Shown here: positions 25,019 through 36,711 of the stretch, piece after piece
Position numbering within the stretch: the stretch's first letter is position 1
Layout: every line of letters starts with the position of its first letter
NCBI GenBank assembly: GCA_004154925.1
Contig: QJNS01000112.1
Location: 1 to 64,000 of the forward strand
From: Monosporascus cannonballus
Taxonomy: Eukaryota > Ascomycota > Sordariomycetes > Xylariales
Direction: 5' to 3'
Length of the DNA stretch: 64,000 nt
Notes under the pieces: generated by a model
The model's input: the letters and a program-made list of their open reading frames with translations, nothing else
Told to the model about the DNA's origin: nothing
Databases searched by the model: none
Position numbers and translations under genes: made by a program

Positions 25019-28000
25019 AACCTCCTTGTTTACGATAAAAAACATCTCCGTTCTATCGTAAGAAATAACAATAACCTAACGCTATAATAAGCATACTGTA
25101 CTTATGTCCTTACTGATTAATCTTTCCTTTTTCGACGTAATACATCTTCTAACATTTTTAATTTAAAACTCCGTCCTTTTTTTTAACGAATTCTTCGCGT
25201 TAAAAAGCTTTTTCCTTATTTTTTCTATACTTTATCTTCTAATTATTAATTATTAATTAATTCCTTATATTTTTTAAGCTGTCTATCTTAGAACAAAATA
25301 AGGTTCTAATCGTTTCCCAACAGTTTAATATATATTTTCCATTTATTAATACGGGGTTTTATAAATTCTTACCGGCATAACTTAAATACGTTAATTATTA
25401 ATAAACAAACAAAATATATATTTTATTTTAATATTACCATATAATTTACGCATGAACGTAAGGCCATTTCGAGGTTAACAAAATATACAAATATCCTGGT
25501 CGGAAAATTAAAAAGAATCCGAGAGGTTTTCCGAAATAAATAACAACCGTTTACCAGGCCAAAATTCTTTAAGTACGTTTTTATCCTGATATCTATTATG
25601 TAAACCCAGGTATGCCCTAATCTCCTAATTTATTTTTTCGACCAATTATTATTTCTCGTTTAAAATCGGTTTTCCGATTTCCCATAAACAAAATTCCCGT
25701 ACAATAACATCAAATAAGTAAAACACCTAAATACCATATATCTAGCCAAAATATTATCTGAGAATCCTGGCTTTGCTAACATATATAGGTAAATTATTAA
25801 AACCAACTTACTTTTATTTTTATCGATAAAATCTTAACACTTTTCTAACTCGATCGTTTAAAAGGGCATTATCAAATATTATAAAAATACGCTTTAATTA
25901 AATATGCAAAAAGCTAACCTAATGCTCATATCACTTAGTTTTATTAATACGAATAATATTGTGGGCTATCGTCTAAACGCAATTAAAATTTAAATTACAG
26001 ATAACAAATTTTATTTTTTTATTTAATAACGTATAATATCCTTAAGTAATAAAACGACCGGCCTCGAAAATACATATATTAATGCCGTACTATTTTTTGA
26101 TCGGAGGTATTTTTCGTTAATAATAAACATGATAATTTTCCAAAATAATATAATTAAGGCATTATGCTATAAGTCCGGATTATTTTCAAAATCTAACAGT
26201 ATTCCAAAATAATTCTAAAGGCGATTTTCTCCTTAATTATATAAGGCAATAAGTATTAATTAATCAAAAATAACTTTCCGATCAAAACGGAATATAAGAA
26301 TATAAGATAAAATGTCGCCATATAACTTTTTCAGCATTTTCTCAAATTTTGACGTACCCAAAACCTTAATATTCGCAATTTTACTTAATTTACTAAACCT
26401 AAATTAATTTATTTTCTTGGGACTTGGTTTAAAATTAATCCGAACCAATCTTTTGGATTATTCTTTCGGTAACGTCGGTACCATAATAAATATAATAAGA
26501 TCCGGGTATATAGTAAATAAAAAATCATAATGCAAGGAAATAAATTTAAAATATAATTAATAAATTATAAAATCAATATAATATTAAAAAATATCTAATA
26601 ATAATAATAAAAAATAATAGCAATTAATCGATATTTACAGTTCTTAATTATCTTTTTAAAAAAAATTCTGATACACCGAAAAAATTCCAGAAAGTTTTCA
26701 TCTAATATTATTAAATAAAATACCATACGTTATTCTTACTTCCAATTAATTACTTACAGGCGTTATTATTTTTGTACTTTTCCGGACTTCAACTTTTATA
26801 ATCTCCCATCTTTTCTTTATCAATAATATTTATCTCCCATTTACGTACATTAACACCTATATCTATATACATTTTCCTTCTTATTTAGCACGTTTAATTG
26901 GTTTATCATAGGCATTTCCAAACCGTTAAAACCTTCTAAATATCAGGATTTCCGTATTAATACGGATCCTAAAGGACTGGCTAAACAAATGAATTATCCG
27001 TCAATTAAGGATAAAATTTCCAATATTATTAAAAACGGTCAAATTCGATATAATCAAAATTTCCAAAACCTTGATCGTTTTTTAGCATATTATCGTCGTA
27101 TCCTTAAAACCTCAAAATATCTTATATTCGCTAAACCTTTTATCCGCAAAATAAACAAACTTTTAGCTTTTTAACTTTAACGTAACAATAAACCTCCAAT
27201 TAACCCTTCCGATATTCGTAAAAGTCAAAATCCCATATATCGTCGAGCTCTTATATCCGAATTACATCCTTCTTTTAAGTATTAATTTCGCAATATTATT
27301 AAAAGTGATAATTACTTTTTTTCTGCAACTTTAGTGATAAATAATCCATTTTTACCCAAACCTTATTATCCTTAATAAAAAATATAACAATCCATCGAAA
27401 ATAATCCGGCAGCTTTTCCAATTCTAGGTACCGTTAAGCAGTTTTTTAGGAATTACCGATTAATAACGTTAGTACCTAATATTAATACTAAAGAATTTTC
27501 GTTATCCTCAAATTTATCGATTCCTCCAGGTCCGAAAATTATTAACCAACTCCCTAGTCTATTTATTAATATTAACAAATTAAATTTTTGCTAACATCCT
27601 TTTTCTATATTCCAATATATAATCAATATTTAATATAATAACGCAATTATTACATATATCGCATTTAAATGTTTCCAAATAAGCTATTTTTTCCCATCGT
27701 AACCTATTTTATCCTAATTAATAATAAATACTTAAAATAATATCCATTTCGTTTACTTTCGGTCCCGTTATTGGTCGGTTCCTAAAATAACGAATTACCG
27801 GTGTCAATTTTTAGAAAATTATTAAGGCCCAGTTACTAATTACTAAAATATTATTTTTCAAAAATAAACCCGGGATAAAAACTATATTTATCAAAATTAC
27901 TCGCGCTAATCCTTTAAATTAACTTATGGTATATTTTATTAAGGACTTTCGGTACATAAATAAGCTATTTATTTAGGCTTTTAAAATATCTAATTTAATA

Positions 28001-28400
28001 CCTTACGAACTTTATGAAAAACGTTATTATATTTTTAAATCGCCTAAAAGCTGCGGAATATATTTATTTTTCGAATATATATCGCTTTTTAATTTCGCAA
28101 AAAATGTTTATAATAATTTTATCGGATCGATCGATAACCATAATGATACATTTAAGGATAATAAATTTAAGAATTTCCGAACGCGTTTTACTAAAAAACC
28201 ATAAATCAAATTAAATATTTATAAATTAAATTGTAAAATTCTCTACGAGTTTAATGGCGGTTTTTTTAGTATTTAATTAAAAAAAGGTTTACCGATCCCC
28301 GTTATATAACTGAAATTCGCAGTATTATAAAAAATTCGAGTAAATCGTTACCTTGATATTTTAACGGTTTTAAGGGCTTACTAAAAATATAAATTAGTAT
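25019..28400. other. Unassigned part of element C downstream of integrase
   Basis: About 3.4 kb lies between the integrase remnant and the 3' LTR. The plus strand holds two clean open stretches, 26989-27174 (61 codons) and 28014-28214 (66 codons), and the frame around 26,940-27,380 reads through only a few stops. I recognise neither. The block could be an extra ORF of C or another nested element. Confidence 0.4.
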
Positions 28401-29275
28401 CTCTTTTTATATGCTAATATTTTATTAATAATTACAATAATTTTTTCCGTCCTGTTAATTAGTTTTATATATACCATTATTATTTAGAATCATATAACCT
28501 TCGAATTATTTATTCGATATTTGAACTTTAATACTTATCTTAATAGGTTCGGTAATTTTAAGTTGCTAATTTTCTAGTAATTCAATATTTATACCGTTTA
28601 ACATTTCGTTCGTAATATCGTATAACCGATCGGGTTCATTAAGTAATAATTTTATCAAATTATTCTCTTATAAATGAATCGGCTTTTAATATCCTTCTTT
28701 ATCTTTAATAAATTACTTTAATCTGTTAATAAGAAAAATTCCCCGAAATAATATTTTATTAATTTCTTTTAAACGGTAAATACCTTAATAAATTAAATTT
28801 TTAATCAAATATAATCCTATTTATCGGTATTTTAACTTTATTCTCTTGGATATATCAATATATCGTGATATATTATAATGCAATACCAAATTATTAATTT
28901 TCAAAAGTCAAATTCTTATTTTATTTTTATTTCTTTAATTAACAAATTAGGCAGCTTTACGCCGTTACGTAATAATTACCTTAATTACTTTAATAAAGTT
29001 ATCGACTTTACGTTCTAATAACCTAATTCGTTATGCAATTAAATTTTTTTTCAATATATTAAGATCCCATATTATAATTTTCCATATCAATCTTATAATC
29101 TCGATTAGCAAAAGCGCTTTCTGGCTGTATAATAATTTATAAGGGTTAAAACCATAATTTTTCATAATAATATTATCTGCAAATAATATTTTAAGCAGAA
29201 ATTTAATTTATTTTTTACCCGTACCGTCCGTCGTTTTCATTAATCCTTTAATAATCGGGATATACCTTTTTTCGA

Positions 29276-29747
29276 TTAATCCTTACCGCCAAATACCGTG
29301 TATAATTTTAACCTTTCGCTTAATCCCAAATACTTCGTAGGTTTTAATAATTTTTCCTTTATTTTAAAAACTTTTATCGATTTTAATTTTAACCGGAATT
29401 CCGGATCGGTAAAAAATATATTTATGTAAAAACTTCCTGAATACCGTAAAAATACCCGTACGCAAAGCTTTAATTTCGAGATATCCGGATAATTCGTATC
29501 GGGCTTCGACAGTCGCCTTATACCCGTTATCATTTGGCATAAATTAAACGTTAATAACCCAGATAACTGCAATATTTAAGGGATCTAAAAAACTATAATT
29601 TTTCACGAAACGTTAATTAATAGCTTTCTGGTATAAAACGCAAATAAGGATTGTTTCCCGTATATGCCTATATATATCGCGCTAATAATATAAAGTAATT
29701 ATGCGTTAATATGTTATATCCTGTCTCTTATAACCGTAATCTTTATG
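29276..29747 (-). pseudogene. Integrase remnant of element C
   Basis: At 29660-29747 the minus strand reads HKDYGYKRQDITY, stop, RIITLYY, stop, RDI. This fits the HHCC zinc-finger region of retroelement integrases, in which the block usually ends YYW. The second stop, TAG, replaces the Trp codon TGG by one G to A change, and the second His has become Tyr. The frame at 29276-29572 is open for 98 residues and contains FTDPEFRLKLKS, which may be the Asp-containing catalytic block. Confidence 0.6.
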
Positions 29748-30066
29748 GCATTATCTGATTATTATTAGGCGTTCCTATTCGTTATTAACAAATTTGCAAT
29801 TATTATATTATTTTTCCGCTTTACGTTATAAAATACCATCCTGGACAAAATATTTTAAAATTTCGGTCTTAAAAGCTATTTACTTTTTTTATTATTACTT
29901 CCGATAATCGATTAAGGAATTTTAATATCGTCAAAAATCTTACGTATTTTTACGACCGTTTAAACCAAGTCCTAATCAAAAATCCTTCCTTTTTTACTTA
30001 GATTATTCCGATTATAAGATTAAGCCGAATAACGTCTAGCTCAATATTAACGAAATTATCGATTTC

Positions 30067-30503
30067 TGTGACGGCTAGGCGGTTTAACCAACTATTAAAC
30101 CTTAAGTCGACGGGTTTATGTTGGCAGGAGTATCGTGGGAATCTGAGCAATAGATACAATAATCGTGTCACGTCTCTTAATACCAAGGGTGCAGAAGCGT
30201 ATTGCAAACGATTGGTATTGATGAGTGGTTTGTTGCAAGCTGAAGCTATCTAAGCTATGGAAATAATGAGCGTATATATCCTCGTTCTGGCTCAAGGTGC
30301 TCACCACGGCTCAACGACACTTCTCTGGTTGAGTCCCATTGAGCCCCTTTGAGCCCCCTCTGGTACTCATCCGGCTCAAACCTTCTTGACCAATCAGGGC
30401 CCTTGAGCCTTTTGAGCCAGTCACGTGACTTCTTGGCTGGGCCGGGGTCTGGTTCTTCAGGATCCCGATCGTTCCCAGAAGCCAAGACCGTTAGGTCATA
30501 ACA
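30067..30503 (-). repeat. Solo LTR of family A, nearly free of RIP
   Basis: 437 bp starting TGTGACGGCTAGGCGG and ending GTCATAACA, flanked on both sides by ATTTC (30062-30066 and 30504-30508). It has no internal element. It is GC-balanced within AT-rich surroundings and carries several TTGAGCC-type short repeats in its right half. The other five family-A LTRs in the window are longer-mutated versions of it. Confidence 0.92.
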
Positions 30504-30519
30504 ATTTCTCCTTTTTATT

Positions 30520-30615
30520 GATCGTCCAGCTCGTTAAAAAGCCCGGCTAATTTTCTTAATAATTTATTAACGGCCGTATTCTTTTTACCAGGGATATATT
30601 TAATCTCGAAATCGA
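30520..30615 (-). pseudogene. RNase H C-terminal remnant of element C
   Basis: The minus strand reads FFDFEIKYIPGKKNTAVNK and then LLRKLAG. This is the standard end of gypsy RNase H, where the family block reads roughly 'Y.PGK.N..ADALSR'. The Asp of that block is Asn here, a G to A change. The remnant ends 12 bp from the solo LTR. Confidence 0.75.
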
Positions 30616-31499
30616 AAAACTTAATTTACGTCATTTAACAAATTAATAAGGCACCGGGCAATAAACTTATAAAATTAGTAATTTATATAACTAATATCTT
30701 CACGTTAACTTTTAACGTAAACCGAATTCCATAAATATGGTTCCGGCATTGCCTCAAAATTTTAAAAATAGCTTAATATTCCAGCTTAATAATATCGTAA
30801 CTTAATTCTGTTCCTTTTCAGGTATTATTTTTATAACGCGCCGAGTACTTTACATTATTAATTACTTGGCCTAACGTTTTTCCGAAACCTCGTCCGTACG
30901 AATCCATCCTTATAATAACTTCTTCTATTCCGGGGTTATAATTCATAATAATTAAGGTTAAAACCGTCGTAAATTCTTTTTTAAGCATTTCCATAATATA
31001 CTTGTAATTAAGGCCCTAAATAAAACGCTTATTTTTACGAAATAAATAAGTAAAAAACTTTACTTTAATAATATAATGCATAATAAATATCCGATAATAA
31101 ACGGTAATCCCTAGGGAAATTTTAATTTTCAATACGTTTTTATAAGAACGAATTTCTAGAATTTTCACCATTTTAACTATATTAGGTCGACGATTATTCG
31201 TACCGCAGAAGAATCCGATTATAACTGCAAATTCGCAATACTACTAGGATTGTTACATATTAATCGTAACTCCGGCAAGTTTGTAATTAACAAAAGTTTT
31301 ATTTATATTAATAATATATTTAAAGACTAACCTTTAAATTCCGGAAAAGATCTTAATATTATCGTATTACATCTTTAATCCCTTAATACTAACGTTATTA
31401 TATTTTTGTTAATAAAAATTAAAATAACCTAATTATACCTAAAGAAATCTATAAAGGAAATTAAAAAATATAAGGCAAAATTTACGAAAAATTCGTTGC

Positions 31500-31640
31500 A
31501 ATTTTCCGGCATAAATACATTCCGCAAAGTAATAACATTTAGCTTCGTTGTAAAGTTAATTAGTTGCAAACCGCTATTTTTCTTCTTTTTAAAGAATTAG
31601 GTATTCCGGTACGTAATATGCGATTATTCGAACACTTTTT
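31500..31640 (-). pseudogene. Possible RT N-terminal block of element C
   Basis: The minus strand reads PEYLIL, stop, KEEK, stop, RFATN, in the place where the RT block 'P..LFV.KKDG..R.CVDY' is expected between protease and RNase H. Both stops can come from Trp or Gln codons by RIP-type change. The call rests mostly on position. Confidence 0.4.
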
Positions 31641-32499
31641 TTTCGATACGTACTTATAATACGTCAATCAACTTATTCTCTATGCTTACTGATACCATAA
31701 TGCCCTTAACTTATTATACTTTATAGGGAATAATTTTAACTTCGTAAAAAAATGCGATAATCTTTTTAATTCGACTATATTTTTACTAATCTTATTCTAA
31801 GGCAGCTTTTTTTCGAAATAACATCTTCTTAAAAAAGGCTTTTTCCATACGGGTAAACCTATCGCCGCTCTGATCAAATAAAGCCTTAGTTCTTTTTTCG
31901 ATTAATCGAATTCTACGGGGTATCGAAATAAACCTGGGAAATAATACCGCTAATAATATATCGAGTTTATTTAGGATATCTTTTTATTCCTTAATCGTTT
32001 ACATAGTTTTCTTAAGCTCTTTAGTTTTCTAATCTAGGTCCCCAGGTAGTATCGATTTATCGGGTGGTATATTATCGTCAAGAACCACTTTTTTCTATTT
32101 GGGCTTATATATAGTATTAATTTAAACCGTCTTTTTTTTTCTCCTTAACGTTATCGCATATTTTTTCCCATAGAATTCCATATAACGTATATGCCAAATT
32201 CTCGTCATTAAATTGTCCTAAGATCTTATTCTTAAGGTTTGGCTTATTTTTTATAACCTTTTAAATTATCTTATAATCCTAATTAAGGGACGTTTCCTTA
32301 ATCGAAAATATATAAAGGCCTATAACGAGTTTATTTGTTTTTTTGTTATTAGGCTTATTTGCGCCAGTAAGACAGTTTATAAATTTACCGGCTGTACTTT
32401 TTCAAATTAGTTATCCGCGCGGATATTACGGTTAACTTGCTTTGCCGGTATTAAGGAAATAATGATTTTCGTTAAACCGAATTCTAGAATTCTTTTTAT

Positions 32500-32600
32500 C
32501 ACTTTTAAATTCATATTTAATATCATTTTCGATTTCGTTATAAAATTAAGTCCTAATATTAATAACTATGTTGTATGGTTATCGTCGACAACAAAAAGGG
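32500..32600 (-). pseudogene. Aspartic protease remnant of element C
   Basis: LLILGLNFITKSKMIL on the minus strand resembles the C-terminal ILG block of retroelement proteases (hydrophobic pair, then Leu-Gly). The catalytic DSG block is not clear. Position between the gag zinc knuckle and RNase H supports it. Confidence 0.5.
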
Positions 32601-33877
32601 GAATAATAAGTAATTAACCAATTAACCAAATCGGAGCTTTGATTACGCTTTTAAATTTAATCTTTTTTGGAAATTAAATCCCATAAAAAAGACCCATATT
32701 TATTGCATTATTAATCTATATTTCTTGACGTACGATAGGATTATAATATTCGATTCGGTTCCGGTATCGATAATACCATTAATTAGGTCCTTTTTTTTTC
32801 TAAGATTAACTTTAAGAACAAGTCGGAATAACGGGGTAATATATTCGGTCCGATTATATTGTTATACGGATAAAATATTAATTTTATTTTATTCTTTTAG
32901 CTTATATCTAATATTTATAATCAAGGCTTTAGGCGCTTATTACGGTTTAATAAGTGCAAAACCGCGGATTTCTGCCTCTGTTATCTTAATTATTTCCTTA
33001 TTTCTGCAATTTAATACTTCTAGGGTCTTTACGGCCATAAAATCCTTAAAAACCTTATTAAAATCCGGACAAACCTTAATCAATTCCAACCAAATAATCT
33101 CGAACTTTTTCTTCGTATTTCGTAAATTTTGATTTCCTAATATTTTACCAACTATTTATTAATCAATTTACTATAACTAAGGATATAATCTGTTTATATT
33201 TTTATTTTAAAATTTAAAAATAACGGTCCGTTTTACATAAGGTTATTATTATTAACCTTACTTCTTTTTATAGATTTGCCGGTATTTTCTTTTTCCTCAC
33301 CAGGTCGTTTAATTAGTATAATACTAATAAATATAAGGGGTTGATTATTTATATCAACCTTTAACACGCGGATTTCCTTAAGGTGCCAAGTATTTTTACT
33401 TTTAATAAAATCGCTCCAAAACCAGTTAACCAAAGGTGATTTTTGGTAAAATAGCTTACCGTCCTTTATAATAAAATAAAATATATTAATGTTAATAATA
33501 CGGTTCTAATTAATAACAGGCTGTAGTCGATTAGGTTTTAAGATTATCGTAAAATAAGGTACGTCCGGGGTACTAAAATAGGTAAAATCTTAATTAATAT
33601 TAGGTCTAAATTTTCCTAGTCCTTTAAAAATTTTCTATTGGTAATCATAATATTTTATGTTATCCCTAAAATAATTAGGGAAATTAGGCAAATTATATAT
33701 CTATTTTGAAATCTTTTTTTAAATAGGAATTGTTTTATCGATTATTTAATTTTGGAATATTATCGGGAATTATATTAGACCTAAATTAAATTAATTAATT
33801 TTAAACCCAAAAAAAATCGTATATTAATTATTATCCAACGAAATTAAATCGGTTTTTTCCATATTCGAAAACAACTT

Positions 33878-33926
33878 ATACCTATATATTATGTATTTTT
33901 GCTTGCCGCAAAACCAACAAATTCCT
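33878..33926 (-). pseudogene. gag zinc knuckle of element C
   Basis: The minus strand reads CWFCGKQKYIIYRY. Spacing fits CX2CX4HX4C with the His (CAC) changed to Tyr (TAC) and the last Cys (TGT) to Tyr (TAT), each one RIP-type transition. Preceding residues are basic and Gly/Asn-rich, as in nucleocapsid regions. Confidence 0.7.
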
Positions 33927-36431
33927 TTCTTAAAATTGCCAAATCGTCCTTTGCAACCTTGGTAATTATTTTGATAACCATCTCGTTTACGATAAGATCC
34001 CGTTTTATTGAAATCGTCCGGTTAAAAACTTATTGTATTAATCGATAAGTTGGTATTATTATATTATACCCAGGGCAGTTCCTGGCCGAAAAATATATAA
34101 TATTATAATAATCAAATAATTTTACTATTTTTTATTTTTTTCTTAAAGGCATTAAAATTATAAATTTATCGTATTTGGGTAATTTTTAATTTCTGTAAAA
34201 TATTAGTAATTTCCGATACCTAAACACGTTTTGCCAATAAAAAGATATTTAGGTTTAAAATTATTTTATTAAATAAACTTAAGGTTTTATTAGTGTATTT
34301 CTTTTATTTAGCTAAAGTCGAAACGAACCGTATTTAATAATTACTTTTATTTTTTATATCTGATTAGCTTAGTCTTATTAAAAACCTAATCTTTAATTAA
34401 TATTACGGTGGTATTATAAGACGTTATATATAAATTCTCGAACTTTATAAATAAGTTATTAATAATTCTTTAGAAATAATTAATTAAAAATCCCTTTAAT
34501 AAGCTCTCGGTATATTCGTTTTTGTTCGTAATTTTGCTTTTAACTTAACCTTTTTAGCGATATTACAAACCTTAATAACATATTTTAAATAATACTTATA
34601 AACTTAATTAAATATATTGCGTTAAATTTATTTTGTTAATATCCTTAATTAATTTTTAATAATCAGTACTTGCTTTATGTTTTATAACTTAAAGATTTTC
34701 AAAATATTTTTAACCGCCTTATCCTAAATAATAATGCTCTTAAGGATAACTTTGATTCGATTTCTTTATAAAAAAACTATGTATTTAATAAGGTAACTTA
34801 TTAAGTATTTCCGTCTTTGTAAACTTATATTTCCGATATAACCTGCCGTCTCCTTTAAGCCAATCGGTAACCGCAATACCAGAAAAATAAAAATCTAAGA
34901 AAATGGATATATCCGGCAATATTATAAAAAAAACAAATTTATCCATAATATCTACCGGGAATCCGTATTCATATCAATTAAGAGATTTTAAAAATATATT
35001 TTCAAAAATAGATATTACAAGCTTAGTAAAAATTTATAACGAAATCTAAATAAATTAAACCTACCGTTCTTTACGTATTTTAGTAATAATTTCCGGTATT
35101 TCCAGTACCCGTCCTTTAATTACTTCTATAGCCGGCTCTAGGGAACTAATAGGATTATTTAAAGGTAATTCGTTATTAACCTCACTTTCGTACTTAGGTT
35201 CAGATAATCGGTAACGATTAATAATATTTAATACTAAACTTTAATCTTTTTGGATAACAGGGAACTCCGGAGCAGATAATAACCCTTACTATACCGCGAT
35301 TTTTGATAATTTCGACGGACTTTTAATAAATTGGCTAAATCCTAACGAAATTTGCTAATCGAAAAAAATAGCTCGAGGTTAACATAATTTAATAATTTAG
35401 AATTATTATTTGCATAGATAATATAAGGGAATTTAAAACGCTTAATACTTTTATCTATATCTTTTAAACTTTTTGCAAACGTAATAAAAATATCGTTTTT
35501 TTTTACCCAGGCAAACCCGTTCTTTCTAATTAGCATATTACTGGCGATAAATATCGGATTAAATCGTTTCCAACTTCATAATCAATACCTTCATTATCAA
35601 TTTTACCGCCAGGATAATCCTGTTAATCAATACTAACGAATCCCAAAGGATATCTCCAAACAAAACCTATACGGAATACTGGCCTATTAAGGCGAAAATA
35701 TTTTAAAACATATTATTTAATAAATCGGTTCCAGCTTTCTAATTATATTAAAAAACATTAATCTCTTTTCGAATTTTTCTTTTTATAAACGAACTTATAA
35801 ACTCCATAACCCTATTCCTTTTTCTGCTTACATTAATATTCTAATCCATATCATTAACCATAACGGCGTTACTTTAACGATAATTAATCTAAAGACTATA
35901 TAAATATATTGCTAGCAACGTATTCTCGTTTTTAAATCCTAATAAATCAATTTTTAGCAATTAATCCTAATTAATCATAATTAATTAATTCTGTACTTAC
36001 CATCTAATCTTTAAATATCCGAATTTTATCTTATTAAATTAAAATTTCCAAAAAATACGTTACATCCTATATTATGCCGTCGGTCTAAAACATAAGTAAT
36101 TAATCTATATCCTTAAACTTGTACATCTTTAAATTTATAATCCTCCGAAATCGATCTGCTAAAAATTTGACTCCGGATAAAGTCCCGTAAATACTTAATT
36201 CCAAAATATCTCTCTTTAATTAATAATATTTTAAAATCGTTTCGTTATTATCGCTTATTCGTAATGTTATTATTTTATAAAACGTAATATACGTTTTTGT
36301 ATTTCCGTAGCCGTAACTGTGATTACCTACGTTTCTGATTAAAACTTTATTTCCTTTCAAATATTAATCGGAAATATCAAAAATTACCTCGGCAGCTAAT
36401 TAAAGCCAATTTCCTCTCCTTAACAACCAAA

Positions 36432-36711
36432 TAAATTAAGGTAAAAAGAATTGGTTTTAATTAATGCGGATAACCATTTTATGTCACGGTACGGAATAAG
36501 ATTATCGAAAAATGAAAAACTTAATTTAACTATATTACTAGTATTAAACCTTAATAATTAAAGTGGCTGAAAATATGCTAAATGGTAATAGTCACTGAAA
36601 ATGCCTTGGAGTTGAACTGATAGCGAAAAAGAACTTCTTAATATATATGCGAAGCTCAGGCTTTCTGATTAGCCAAGCCTGACCATAGGCGTAACATCCC
36701 GCCCCATTTCA
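36432..36711 (-). repeat. 5' LTR of element C
   Basis: 280 bp starting TAAATTAAGGTAAAAAG, the G to A and C to T form of the other LTR's start, and ending CCCCATTTCA. Confidence 0.82.

Larger units (their letters stand above)
24739..36711 (-). mobile_element. Ty3/gypsy element C, RIP-decayed, nested in D
   Basis: 280-bp LTRs at 24739-25018 and 36432-36711 have TGAA...TTCA ends. The flanks share TTAT (24735-24738 and 36712-36715), a possible 4-bp target duplication. Reading right to left on the minus strand there are a gag zinc knuckle (33878-33926), a protease ILGLNF motif (about 32536), a weak RT block (31500-31640), an RNase H end (30520-30615) and an integrase zinc finger (29660-29747), which is gypsy order. 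A family-A solo LTR splits RNase H from integrase. Without it the element is about 11.5 kb, long for a gypsy element, and 25,019-28,400 is not explained. Confidence 0.8.
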
